Source: Winogradskyella eximia
GTDB lineage: Bacteria > Bacteroidota > Bacteroidia > Flavobacteriales > Flavobacteriaceae
NCBI RefSeq assembly: GCF_003386165.1
Contig: NZ_QRDV01000004.1
Location: 208,541-272,540, forward strand
Direction: 5' to 3'
Length of the DNA stretch: 64,000 nt
Shown here: positions 25,765 through 34,051 of the stretch, one piece after another
How positions within the stretch are numbered: position 1 is the stretch's first letter
How the letters are laid out: each line of letters begins with the position of its first letter
Translations under genes and position numbers: made by a program
The notes under the pieces: model-generated
Database searches by the model: none
What the model was told of the DNA's origin: nothing
The model's input: only the letters and a program-made list of their open reading frames with translations

Positions 25765-28755
25765 ATGAAAAAGATTATCTGCTTAACTACGTTTACGATG
25801 TTCGGATTGAGTCTCTTTGCTCAAGATTTTAAACAGCTTATTGCCGAAGGTACAAATACTGTAGAAGATATCGTAGAGGTGGCGGAGCGTCACTTTGATT
25901 CCGTAGGAAGAGAACGAGGTAGAGGGTATAAACCTTTTAGACGTTGGCAGTATTTTGCTGAACGCGCTATGGATGAAACAGGGAAATTAAAATCTCCTGA
26001 GTTTTATTATGATGAATTGGAAAATTTTAATGCAAGAATAAATAATGAAGGATTATTAGCGCGAACTGTTGTAGGTACATGGGAAGAAATGGGACCAACC
26101 TCTTGGAATGCGACTTCTGGTTATAATCCTGGTGTTGGTAGAATAACATCTATTGCAACTGAAAATGGAAACCAAAATCATATAATTGTTGGGAGTCAAA
26201 CTGGAGGAGTTTGGAAGAGTTTAGATGGTGGAACTACTTGGACAGTACTAACTGATAATCTTGCTAATATGGATGTATACGCACTTGCTATAGATCCTCT
26301 AAATAGTTCAACTTATTTTTGGGGTTCTAGAAATGGTTCAATATTTAAATCTATTGATGGAGGATTTACATGGTCATTGCATAGTAGCTTACCAGGAGGT
26401 GGTCAAGTAAATAAAATTTTAATTGACCCAACAGATACTTCAAAAATATACTGTAGTGCAGATGGTGGAGGATTGTATAATTCAGCAGATGGTGGTTTAA
26501 CATGGTCCACAATAAGCTCATCAACTGGTTATGATTTTGAATTTAAACCAGGAGACCCAAATACGATTTATGCTTCGGGTTCTTATTTTTATAAATCAAC
26601 AGATGGAGGACAAACTTTTAGCATTCCTAGTGCTTTAAATACTTGGAATCAGGAATATATAACGGGTTCTAATTCTTGGATATTAGGTGATGCTAATAGC
26701 AATAGTTCAATAACACCAAAAACAGGTAATGCTATGGCAGTTTTTTATATTGGTGATTATTCTGGTCCAATCACAAGAATAGAATCTCCAGTTATAGATT
26801 TAGCAAGTGCTGTATCTCCTGAGCTTAAATTTTCCTTTACTCAAGTAAGTTGGGACTCTGATATTGATGCCTTAAAAGTTTTATATAAAACATCAGCTTC
26901 AGGAAACTGGATTGAATTAGCTAATTATACAAATGAGGTTACAAGTTGGTCTGATATTACAATTAGTTTACCTAATCCAACTTCAAATTATTATATAGCT
27001 TTTGAAGGAACAGCAAATTATGGAAGAGGTGTTACTTTAGATGACGTTTCGGTTGAGGCAACTAATCAAGGTATTATTTTTTCAGAAGGATTTGAAACTA
27101 TTTCAAATGACTTCGCTACAGGACCTAAAATGATTGGAGTATCTGCGGATAATCCTTCAGTAGTTTATGTTTTAGAAGCTGAAAACTCTTTATTTGGAGG
27201 CATTCATAAATCAGCAGATAGTGGAGTTAGTTTTATAAAAATGGATCATGCCAATAAAAATTATTTTGGTTATGATTCTTTAGCAGAAGACGATAGAGGG
27301 CAGGCTCCAAGAGATATGGATATTGCTGTTAATCCAAATAATGTTGATGATGTCCATATTGCAGGTATCAATACGTGGAGGTCTACAAATGGAGGTTTAA
27401 GTTTTAATATTACCTCACAATGGACTCCCTATAATGCAAATCTTGAAAATGTAGGTTATTGTCATGCAGATATAGATATTTTGGAGTTTGTTGGCACAGG
27501 ATCTAATGTGAAACTTTTAGTGGGATCCGATGGTGGAATTTACAGAGCAAATAATCCAACTACTGTAAATAGTGATTATTATACTGATTTAACTGCTGGT
27601 TTAGGAATCAGACAATTCTACAAAATTGGGGTAAGTCAAACAAATATCGTTGTTGTTACCGGAGGTTCTCAAGATAATGGTTCTTCCGTGCTTGGGTTAA
27701 ATGGAAGTTGGACAGATTGGTGGGGCGCAGATGGTATGGAAGGTTTTGTAGATAAAAACAATTCACAAACTATTTATGGTACATCGCAATATGGTTCTTT
27801 TGTAAAGAGTTACAATGGTGGATCTAATATCTCTTATCTTACGCAACCAGATGATAAAGGCGGTGATTACAATTGGAATTGGGTGGTGCCTTTTGAGCAA
27901 GATCCGATCATTCAAAATGTAATTTATTGTGCCTTCGATGAGGTTTACAAATCTATTGATGGTGGTGATAACTGGACTTCAATTTCTTCAAACTTTGGGG
28001 CTGATATAGACCATTTTAAAGTAGCACCTACAGATAATAATAAAATGTATTTATCAATTAATGGTGAATTTTGGTACACTATTAATGGTGGAGCAAGTTG
28101 GGTGCAGTCTTCTCTCAGTTTAGGTGGAGGGAGAATTAATGAAATTGCTGTTCATCCTATGGATTCAGATAAAATTGCAATTGCAACAACAAATGGCCAA
28201 AAAGTATATGTAAGTTCAGATCATGGTTTAACTTGGACATCTATTCTTTGGGACTTACCAAATTTTTCTGCACAAGCTCTAGTTTGGCAAGACAATGGTA
28301 AAGATGGGCTTTATGTTGGGATGAATTACGGAATCTATTATACGGATAATGATTTAGGTGATACTTGGGCACCTTTTAATAATGGATTACCAAACGTTAG
28401 AATTAATGAACTTGAAATTAACGCAGTGGAAGGTAAATTGTATGCTGCAACTTATGGTAGGGGATTGTGGAGATCTAACCTTTATAATGAAACTTTAAGT
28501 ATTAGTGATTTTGAATTTAATAATTTTTCTCTTTATCCAAATCCAGCAAGTAACGAAGTAAATTTAAAATGGAATAATAGTGAAGATGTCGCTGTAAGAA
28601 TTTACAATACCCTTGGTAAACTTATGTTTTATAGTAAAAATGTGAATTTATCAAATGATTATAAAATTGATACTTCAGCATTTAAAACCGGAGTGTATTT
28701 TGTGAAATTAAATACATCTAAAGGAGAGATAATCAAAAAACTAATTTTAAAATAA
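25765..28755 (+). CDS. Secreted BNR/sortilin-repeat protein with T9SS type A sorting domain
   Basis: A 996-aa protein. Residues 1-19 are a signal peptide ending LFAQ. From about 110 there are many BNR/Asp-box repeats ([47 protein letters not shown]), forming sortilin/VPS10-like beta-propellers. A jelly-roll-like insert (about 290-440, with [16 protein letters not shown]) interrupts them. The last ~75 residues are a type A sorting domain ([14 protein letters not shown] ... [19 protein letters not shown]). It is secreted through the type IX system and anchored or released at the surface. The enzymatic or binding role is unknown; Asp-boxes alone do not prove sialidase activity. Confidence 0.92.
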   Translation: MKKIICLTTFTMFGLSLFAQDFKQLIAEGTNTVEDIVEVAERHFDSVGRERGRGYKPFRRWQYFAERAMDETGKLKSPEFYYDELENFNARINNEGLLARTVVGTWEEMGPTSWNATSGYNPGVGRITSIATENGNQNHIIVGSQTGGVWKSLDGGTTWTVLTDNLANMDVYALAIDPLNSSTYFWGSRNGSIFKSIDGGFTWSLHSSLPGGGQVNKILIDPTDTSKIYCSADGGGLYNSADGGLTWSTISSSTGYDFEFKPGDPNTIYASGSYFYKSTDGGQTFSIPSALNTWNQEYITGSNSWILGDANSNSSITPKTGNAMAVFYIGDYSGPITRIESPVIDLASAVSPELKFSFTQVSWDSDIDALKVLYKTSASGNWIELANYTNEVTSWSDITISLPNPTSNYYIAFEGTANYGRGVTLDDVSVEATNQGIIFSEGFETISNDFATGPKMIGVSADNPSVVYVLEAENSLFGGIHKSADSGVSFIKMDHANKNYFGYDSLAEDDRGQAPRDMDIAVNPNNVDDVHIAGINTWRSTNGGLSFNITSQWTPYNANLENVGYCHADIDILEFVGTGSNVKLLVGSDGGIYRANNPTTVNSDYYTDLTAGLGIRQFYKIGVSQTNIVVVTGGSQDNGSSVLGLNGSWTDWWGADGMEGFVDKNNSQTIYGTSQYGSFVKSYNGGSNISYLTQPDDKGGDYNWNWVVPFEQDPIIQNVIYCAFDEVYKSIDGGDNWTSISSNFGADIDHFKVAPTDNNKMYLSINGEFWYTINGGASWVQSSLSLGGGRINEIAVHPMDSDKIAIATTNGQKVYVSSDHGLTWTSILWDLPNFSAQALVWQDNGKDGLYVGMNYGIYYTDNDLGDTWAPFNNGLPNVRINELEINAVEGKLYAATYGRGLWRSNLYNETLSISDFEFNNFSLYPNPASNEVNLKWNNSEDVAVRIYNTLGKLMFYSKNVNLSNDYKIDTSAFKTGVYFVKLNTSKGEIIKKLILK

Positions 28756-28770
28756 AATCGTTTAGCGATA

Positions 28771-28809
28771 AAGAAGTCCAATTGCAAAGTACTTGCAATT
28801 GGACTTCTT
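28771..28809 (+). terminator. Intrinsic terminator, 17-bp perfect stem
   Basis: AAGAAGTCCAATTGCAA pairs with TTGCAATTGGACTTCTT across a 5-nt loop, 15 bp after the BNR-protein stop. It sits inside a 5'-extended recR frame, which argues against that longer start. Confidence 0.8.
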
Positions 28810-28825
28810 TGTGTCTAAAAATCTG

Positions 28826-28833
28826 TACCTTCG
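28826..28833 (+). promoter_or_regulatory. Promoter element of recR (TACCTTCG)
   Basis: TACCTTCG is a one-base variant of TAnnTTTG, 5 nt before the ATG at 28839. Confidence 0.45.
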
Positions 28834-28838
28834 CGCTC

Positions 28839-29456
28839 ATGGAATTTTCATCAAAACTCTTAGAAAACGCAGTTAACGAAATGTCACAATTACCAGGAAT
28901 TGGTAAGCGTACAGCGTTACGTTTGGTTTTACATTTATTAAGACAACCAGAAAGTCAAACATTTCAATTGGCAGATGCATTGTCTAAGGTAAGGCGAGAA
29001 ATTAATTTCTGTAAATCGTGTCATAACATTAGCGATAGTGTTCTTTGTGAGATTTGCGAAAACCCTAATAGAAACAGCGAACTTATTTGTGTTGTTGAAG
29101 ATATTAGAGATGTAATGGCTGTAGAGAATACAAGCTCTTTTAAAGGATTGTATCATGTGTTGGGCGGAAAGATATCTCCAATGGATGGTATTGGACCTCA
29201 AGATTTAAATATTTCGTCATTAGTAGAAAAAGTAAAAACAGGTCAAGTAAAAGAATTAATTTTTGCAATGAGTCCAACAATGGAAGGAGATACTACTAAT
29301 TTTTATATTTTCAGACAAATACAAGAATATAACATCGCAACGTCTACTATTGCGCGAGGAGTTGCCGCCGGAAATGAATTAGAATATACCGACGAAATCA
29401 CTTTAGGGCGCAGTATAATAGACCGTGTGCCTTTTGAAGCTTCTTTAAAATCATAG
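28839..29456 (+). CDS. recR: Recombination protein RecR
   Basis: A 205-aa protein. Start chosen at 28839 ([20 protein letters not shown]) because the upstream frame runs through a terminator and a promoter element. Domains in order: helix-hairpin-helix [14 protein letters not shown] (about 15-28), a zinc finger [16 protein letters not shown] (about 57-72), a Toprim domain [14 protein letters not shown] (about 82-95) with [16 protein letters not shown] (about 103-118), and a C-terminal [19 protein letters not shown]. RecR acts with RecF/RecO to load RecA at gaps. The GT2 gene starts 3 bp after its stop. Confidence 0.95.
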   Translation: MEFSSKLLENAVNEMSQLPGIGKRTALRLVLHLLRQPESQTFQLADALSKVRREINFCKSCHNISDSVLCEICENPNRNSELICVVEDIRDVMAVENTSSFKGLYHVLGGKISPMDGIGPQDLNISSLVEKVKTGQVKELIFAMSPTMEGDTTNFYIFRQIQEYNIATSTIARGVAAGNELEYTDEITLGRSIIDRVPFEASLKS

Positions 29457-29459
29457 AAT

Positions 29460-30560
29460 TTGAAATTATCTGTCATCATATTAAATTATAATGTGCGCTA
29501 TTTTTTAGAATTATGTCTAAAAAGTGTTGAGGCAGCCATTGCTAATATTGATGCTGAAATTATTGTCATAGATAACAATTCTCCGGATGAAAGTTGCACC
29601 ATGGTGAAACAACTATTTCCTTCAGTAAAGCTTATTGAAAATAAAGAGAATTCGGGGTTTTCTAAAGGAAACAACATAGGTGTAGCTCAAGCAAAGGGTG
29701 AATATTTGTGTATTCTTAATCCAGATACAGTGGTTGAAGAAGATACATTTACAAAACTCATAGATTTTACAGATACTAAAAATAATTTAGGGATTGTTGG
29801 TTGTCAACTTATTGATGGGAAAGGTAAATTTCTTCCAGAAAGTAAGCGAAATGTTCCAACTCCAAAAGTATCTTTAAAGAAAGTATTGGGTGATGCTAGT
29901 GATTACTATGCAAATCACATTCCAATAGAGAATACAGGTAAAGTTGATGTTTTAGTTGGAGCATTTATGTGGCTAAAAAGAGATGTTTACGAATCCGTTG
30001 GTGGTTTTGATGAAGCTTATTTTATGTATGGAGAAGATATCGATTTATCCTATAAAGTATTAAAAGCAGGTTATGATAATTACTATTTCGGAGAAACTAC
30101 TGTTATTCATTTCAAAGGAGAAAGTACTTTAAAAGATATTAAATATGCCAAACGTTTCTATGGAGCAATGCAGATTTTTTATAAAAAGCACTTTAAGCAA
30201 AATTTGATTTTTAATGCTGTTGTTGGATTAGGTATAAAATTGGCTTATTTACTGCGTAAACCTCCTGAGGAAATAAAAACAAAGTCGGATAGATCTTACC
30301 TTTATATCAAAAATAGTCCGCCTGCTTTAGAGAAGCAATTGCCCATGCCAATTGAAATCAGTGAGGTTTTAAAGGATAAAATAAAAATAAATAGCATGTT
30401 GGTTTACGATTTTAATATGCTGAAAGTGAATACTGTAATTAAGGACATGAAACATAAATCAATACAAGAAAATATTGTTTTTAGATTTCTACCAAAAAGC
30501 AGTAAATTTATCATCGGAAGTGATAGTGCTACAAATAGAGGTGAAGTGCTACATTTCTAG
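29460..30560 (+). CDS. Glycosyltransferase family 2, rhamnosyltransferase-like
   Basis: A 366-aa protein with a TTG start at 29460. This start is needed to keep the first strand LSVIILNYNVRYF of the GT-A fold, and no ATG occurs before residue 48. Motifs: IIVIDNNSPDESC (about 34-46), NSGFSKGNNIGVAQAKGEYL (about 64-83), CILNPDTVVEEDTF with the DxD equivalent (about 84-97), VDVLVGAFMWLKRDVYESVGGFDE (split about 162-185) and YGEDIDLSYKVLKAGY (about 190-205). These fit dTDP-rhamnosyltransferase-like GT2 enzymes. The 100-residue C-terminal tail is unassigned. It is co-transcribed with recR (3-bp gap). Confidence 0.85.
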   Translation: MKLSVIILNYNVRYFLELCLKSVEAAIANIDAEIIVIDNNSPDESCTMVKQLFPSVKLIENKENSGFSKGNNIGVAQAKGEYLCILNPDTVVEEDTFTKLIDFTDTKNNLGIVGCQLIDGKGKFLPESKRNVPTPKVSLKKVLGDASDYYANHIPIENTGKVDVLVGAFMWLKRDVYESVGGFDEAYFMYGEDIDLSYKVLKAGYDNYYFGETTVIHFKGESTLKDIKYAKRFYGAMQIFYKKHFKQNLIFNAVVGLGIKLAYLLRKPPEEIKTKSDRSYLYIKNSPPALEKQLPMPIEISEVLKDKIKINSMLVYDFNMLKVNTVIKDMKHKSIQENIVFRFLPKSSKFIIGSDSATNRGEVLHF

Positions 30561-30605
30561 GTTGTAATAATTGAATAAAAATCAACAAATCACATGTTTT
30601 TTTAT

Positions 30606-30613
30606 TAATTTTG
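30606..30613 (+). promoter_or_regulatory. TAnnTTTG promoter element (TAATTTTG)
   Basis: TAATTTTGCAGCC, 37 nt before the E2 gene ATG at 30651. Confidence 0.6.
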
Positions 30614-30650
30614 CAGCCGATTACAAAATAAAGACCTTCAAATTATATAT

Positions 30651-32051
30651 ATGGCAAAGTTCGAGCTTAAGTTACCTAAAATGGGAGAGAGTGTTGCAGA
30701 AGCAACTATAACCTCATGGCTTAAAGATGTTGGAGATACAATTGAAGCAGATGAAGCTGTTTTAGAAATTGCTACAGATAAAGTAGATAGTGAAGTTCCA
30801 AGTGAAGTAGATGGCGTTTTAGTTGAGAAGCTATTTAATGTTGATGATGTTGTACAAGTAGGGCAAACTATTGCGGTTATTGAAACCGAAGGAGGTAGCA
30901 CTGTTGAAGTGAAAGCTGCAGCAGTAGAACCAGAAAAAGTTTCTGAACCAGTCGCTCCAAAAGTTGTTGCTGAAATTGCACAAACGGTTGTAGCTGCAAA
31001 AACATCGGTAGATCCAGTAGTTTCTACTGAAGATCGTTTTTATTCTCCATTAGTTAAAAATATAGCAAAACAAGAAGGCATTTCTCAAGCCGAATTAGAT
31101 ACTATTCCAGGATCAGGAAAAGACAATCGTGTTACTAAAAACGATATTAAAGCGTATTTAGATTCTCGTAGTTCTGCACCAAGTCCTGCTGCTCCAGCAA
31201 TAGAAACTGCTGCAGCACCAAAGGTAGAGCCAGTTGCAACTAAGAAAGAAGAGGTTGTGCAGAATGTTACTCCAAGTGTTGAAAAGTCTAAGCAAGAGAA
31301 GTCAGTTGAAAAGCCTGCTGAGAAACCAATTGCAGTTTCTGGTGGTGACGAAGTTATTGAAATGACCAGAATGGGGAAACTCATTTCGAAATATATGGTA
31401 GATTCAGTACAAACTTCTGCACATGTGCAATCGTTTATTGAGGCTGATGTAACTAATATATGGAACTGGAGAAAGAAAGTTAAAGATGGTTTCATGAAGC
31501 GCGAAGGTGAAAACCTAACCTTCACTCCAATTTTTATGGAGGCTGTTACCAAAGCATTAAAAGATTTTCCGATGATGAATATTTCTGTTCAAGGAGATAA
31601 AATCATTAAAAAGAAAGCGATTAATGTTGGTATGGCTGCGGCATTACCAGATGGAAATTTAATTGTGCCAGTTATAAAAAATGCAGATCAACTGAATTTA
31701 TTCGGAATGGCAAAACGTGTTAACGATTTGGCAAATAGAGCGCGTTTAGGAAAATTAGATCCAGATGATATACAAGGTGGTACGTATACCGTAACCAATG
31801 TTGGTACTTTTGGTAGCATTATGGGAACACCAATTATTAATCAACCTCAAGTAGGTATTTTAGCTTTAGGAGCTATTAGAAAGGTTCCTGCTGTTATTGA
31901 GGGACCAGAAGGAGATTATATTGGTATTCGTTTTAAAATGTACTTATCGCATTCTTATGATCATAGAGTGGTTAATGGTGCGCTTGGTGGTCAATTTGTA
32001 AAAGCCGTTAAAGATTATTTAGAGTCTTGGGATTCTAATCGAGAAATATAA
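30651..32051 (+). CDS. 2-oxoacid dehydrogenase E2 (dihydrolipoamide acyltransferase)
   Basis: A 466-aa protein. The lipoyl domain (1-80) has the lipoylated lysine in EIATDKVDSEVPSEVDG (K44). An Ala/Pro/Glu linker follows, then a peripheral-subunit binding domain about 130-170 (SPLVKNIAKQEGISQAEL, GSGKDNRVTKNDIKAYL), a second linker, and the catalytic core (about 240-466) ending with SHSYDHRVVNGALGG. In the usual HxxxDG motif the aspartate is replaced by asparagine. It is the acyltransferase of a branched-chain or pyruvate/2-oxoglutarate type complex; E1 and E3 are not adjacent. A terminator lies 40 bp downstream. Confidence 0.9.
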   Translation: MAKFELKLPKMGESVAEATITSWLKDVGDTIEADEAVLEIATDKVDSEVPSEVDGVLVEKLFNVDDVVQVGQTIAVIETEGGSTVEVKAAAVEPEKVSEPVAPKVVAEIAQTVVAAKTSVDPVVSTEDRFYSPLVKNIAKQEGISQAELDTIPGSGKDNRVTKNDIKAYLDSRSSAPSPAAPAIETAAAPKVEPVATKKEEVVQNVTPSVEKSKQEKSVEKPAEKPIAVSGGDEVIEMTRMGKLISKYMVDSVQTSAHVQSFIEADVTNIWNWRKKVKDGFMKREGENLTFTPIFMEAVTKALKDFPMMNISVQGDKIIKKKAINVGMAAALPDGNLIVPVIKNADQLNLFGMAKRVNDLANRARLGKLDPDDIQGGTYTVTNVGTFGSIMGTPIINQPQVGILALGAIRKVPAVIEGPEGDYIGIRFKMYLSHSYDHRVVNGALGGQFVKAVKDYLESWDSNREI

Positions 32052-32091
32052 TTTGAGCTTAAGTAGTTAAGTTTTATTGCATACAATCCAT

Positions 32092-32124
32092 AAAAAGCAC
32101 AGTTTATATACTGTGCTTTTTTTT
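32092..32124 (+). terminator. Intrinsic terminator after the E2 gene
   Basis: AAAAAGCACAGT / ACTGTGCTTTTT followed by further T (to 32124). Confidence 0.8.
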
Positions 32125-32250
32125 ATGGACTAATGTTATCAATAAATTTATGTTATATCAATGTTTACTTGTGTTGCTTCTTCTCTTTTTTTTATGAATT
32201 ATTTAGTTAAAATTTTTTAAATAAACCATTAGTTATGAACGTGAGTTCAT

Positions 32251-32258
32251 TATCTTTG
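32251..32258 (+). promoter_or_regulatory. TAnnTTTG promoter element (TATCTTTG)
   Basis: TATCTTTG, 15 nt before the ATG at 32274; it lies inside a longer upstream frame and so selects the shorter start of the DUF134 gene. Confidence 0.6.
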
Positions 32259-32273
32259 TGTAAAGCTTTAGAA

Positions 32274-32681
32274 ATGCCACGTCCAAAAAAAAAGAGAAAA
32301 GTTAACTATCCTCCAAAAATGCTAGGATTTAAGCCATTTGGAATTCGGTTTCGTGATGCTGAGCATGTCATTATGCAATTTGAGGAATATGAAGCGCTAA
32401 AGTTGGTTGTTTATGATAATCTTTCTCAAGATGAGGCAGCGGAAAAAATGGAAGTTTCCAGACCAACACTTACTAGGATTTATAATAGTGCGTTAAAAAA
32501 AATAGGACAAGGTTTTGTGGAAGGTAAATCTATTCTAATCGAAGGAGGTGATTTTGAATTTGAAGAAGATTGGTATAAATGCAAAACATGTTTCAAACTA
32601 ACTGCAGGTAAAGATAACGGTCCAAAATGTGATGATTGTCCACCTAGTAATACAGAAGATTTAGTGAATTTAAATGTATAA
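32274..32681 (+). CDS. DUF134 family putative DNA-binding protein
   Basis: A 135-aa protein starting MPRPKKKRKVNYPP, the standard DUF134 start; a promoter element upstream rules out the ATG at 32235. Residues 15-45 (MLGFKPFGIRF, EEYEALKLVVYDNLSQ) precede a helix-turn-helix QDEAAEKMEVSRPTLTRIYN (about 58-77). The C-terminal third has four cysteines (CKTC and CDDC, about 106-122), a possible zinc or iron-sulfur site. DUF134 proteins usually neighbour NifX/NifB-like and DUF5320 genes, as here, and probably regulate them. It is the first gene of the 32.27-33.94 kb island. Confidence 0.88.
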   Translation: MPRPKKKRKVNYPPKMLGFKPFGIRFRDAEHVIMQFEEYEALKLVVYDNLSQDEAAEKMEVSRPTLTRIYNSALKKIGQGFVEGKSILIEGGDFEFEEDWYKCKTCFKLTAGKDNGPKCDDCPPSNTEDLVNLNV

Positions 32682-32684
32682 ATT

Positions 32685-32885
32685 ATGTCAAATTTAAACC
32701 ATAAAGGCCCCGAGAATTTAGGACCAAGAACAGGGAAGCAATCAGGAAATTGTAAAAACAAAACATCAGATGCGATTTTGCATGAAGGCAACAGGCATTG
32801 TGGAAAAGGAAGACGAAGAAAATTAAATTGTAATAACGAAAATCACTTAGAACATGAAAAAAATTGCTGTTCCCATAACAACTGA
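32685..32885 (+). CDS. Small DUF5320-like protein
   Basis: A 66-aa protein beginning MSNLNHKGPENLGPRTGKQS, with the GPxxxGPxTG start seen in DUF5320-like peptides next to cofactor-binding NifX-like genes. It has five cysteines, including a terminal CC, and is His/Asn-rich. It starts 3 bp after the DUF134 stop and overlaps the next gene by 32 bp in another frame, as expected in a compact operon. Function unknown; a metal-binding or chaperone role is only a guess. Confidence 0.65.
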   Translation: MSNLNHKGPENLGPRTGKQSGNCKNKTSDAILHEGNRHCGKGRRRKLNCNNENHLEHEKNCCSHNN

Positions 32886-33243
32886 TAACATAATTGTAGA
32901 CCATTTTGGTCAATCTAAACTATATGAAATTTATATTTTTTCGGAAAATAAGGAAATTTTAGATGTACAATTACTAGAATCTAATCAAGGTTCTGGTTGC
33001 AAATCTAATATTGCTAATGTGTTAGCAGAAGCTGGAGTAACAGCATTGTTATCTGGTCATATGGGTAATAAGGCAAAACATAGATTTAATACTGCAGGAA
33101 TTAATGTAATACGAGGCTGTAAAGGTGATTCTGCAGACACTGTTTTAAGCTTTATGGGAAATGAAATTGTAGATAAAGATTATGCGTGTTTAAAACATAA
33201 GCCTAAACATCGAAACAGTCAAAATCATATTTGTAACCATTAA
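32854..33243 (+). CDS. NifX/NifB-like iron-molybdenum cofactor-binding-fold protein
   Basis: A 129-aa protein with the Nitro_FeMo-Co fold: KKIAVPITTDNIIVDHFGQS (residues 2-21, with the conserved DHFG), YEIYIFSEN (about 24-32), GCKSNIANVLAEAGVTALLS (about 49-68), GHMGNKAKHRFNTAGINV (about 69-86) and GCKGDSADTVLSF (about 89-101). The tail is rich in His/Cys/Lys. Stand-alone members in anaerobes accompany Mrp/NBP35-type ATPases and probably handle iron-sulfur or Mo clusters. No nif genes are present, so nitrogen fixation is not implied. Confidence 0.86.
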   Translation: MKKIAVPITTDNIIVDHFGQSKLYEIYIFSENKEILDVQLLESNQGSGCKSNIANVLAEAGVTALLSGHMGNKAKHRFNTAGINVIRGCKGDSADTVLSFMGNEIVDKDYACLKHKPKHRNSQNHICNH

Positions 33244-33314
33244 TTTAAATTTTCAACGACTCAAATTAAGCTTGATTATAATTGGGTTGCGGATAAACTT
33301 ATAAAATTAAAACT

Positions 33315-33734
33315 ATGATAACTGATCTTTTTCAATTTAGGCCAGCATATGGTGATGTTGATCAAATGGGATATGTGTATCACGCTAATTATCTTAAATA
33401 TTGTCACCAAGCTCGCAATGAATTATTACGGAAGTTAGATTTAGATGAGGCAATACTCGAAAAGAATAATATTATTCTTCCTGTAATTTCTTTCAATATT
33501 AATTATAAAAAACCTGCTTACTTTGATGAGGTTATCACAATAAAAACAACAATTAAAGAGATGCCAAAGATTCGTTTTAATTTTGAGTTTGAAATTAGAA
33601 ATGAACAGAACATATTTTTAAGTAAAGCCAAATCCACAATTGTATTTGCTAATAGTCAATCGCGATTACCTAAGAATATACCAGGTTTTATAGAACAGAT
33701 TCTCAAACCTAAATTTAAAACTAATATGGTATGA
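33315..33734 (+). CDS. Acyl-CoA thioesterase, YbgC/4HBT hot-dog fold
   Basis: A 139-aa hot-dog protein. The 4-hydroxybenzoyl-CoA-thioesterase-type active site is RPAYGDVDQMGYVYHANYLK (about 9-28, catalytic Asp16 in the DVDQMG stretch). KKPAYFDEVITIKTTI (about 57-72) and the final strand IFLSKAKSTIVFAN (about 99-112) follow. It hydrolyses acyl-CoA or acyl-ACP of unknown chain. The stop TGA overlaps the ATG of the decayed metallo-hydrolase gene (ATGA), so the two were once translationally coupled. It is 71 bp after the NifX-like gene. Confidence 0.87.
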   Translation: MITDLFQFRPAYGDVDQMGYVYHANYLKYCHQARNELLRKLDLDEAILEKNNIILPVISFNINYKKPAYFDEVITIKTTIKEMPKIRFNFEFEIRNEQNIFLSKAKSTIVFANSQSRLPKNIPGFIEQILKPKFKTNMV

Positions 33735-33937
33735 AAATAACTATCCTTACTGAAAATTGTGCTGGATCAAAACACAACGATTTTCAGACTTAACAGACTA
33801 TAGAATTTCTATTAAAAAAAGAAATAAATAATATCCATCCATCGCATTGTATACAATTACCTGCACTTGTGGCATTTTATGAAAATTTTAAAATAAAGGA
33901 ATTAAAAACCGGAATGGTTCTTAAGTTTTTAAAATAA
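33731..33937 (+). pseudogene. Decayed MBL-fold metallo-hydrolase remnant
   Basis: An ATG overlapping the thioesterase stop opens MKITILTENCAGSK, an N-terminus like that of stand-alone MBL-fold hydrolases. A TAA at 33791-33793 stops it at codon 21. The same frame continues to 33937 with IHPSHCIQLPALVAFYENF and KTGMVLKF, which resemble the C-terminal HC...G...KTG end of the same family. The central metal-binding region (HxHxDH) is gone. So the gene has lost about 200 codons plus gained a stop. Assignment rests on both ends fitting one family; it is inference without a search. Confidence 0.65.
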
Positions 33938-34051
33938 ACTTATTTTTATATCATCTTAAAAATAGGTGAGCATTAATTTATTAAGAATTAAATAGTTAAT
34001 AAATTTTATCATTAAAAATCGTTTTAACGAACGTTTTAAATAAAGGCATTT

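Noticed and set aside
25765-28755. Sialidase from Asp-box repeats
   Set aside because: Asp-boxes are common in sortilin-like propellers and no sialidase catalytic arginines or FRIP motif could be identified.
28782-28838. Longer recR start at 28782
   Set aside because: It would be translated through a 17-bp terminator stem and a promoter element.
32854-33243. Nitrogen fixation from the NifX/NifB-like protein
   Set aside because: No nifHDK or true NifB (radical SAM) gene is present; the fold is shared by many stand-alone proteins.
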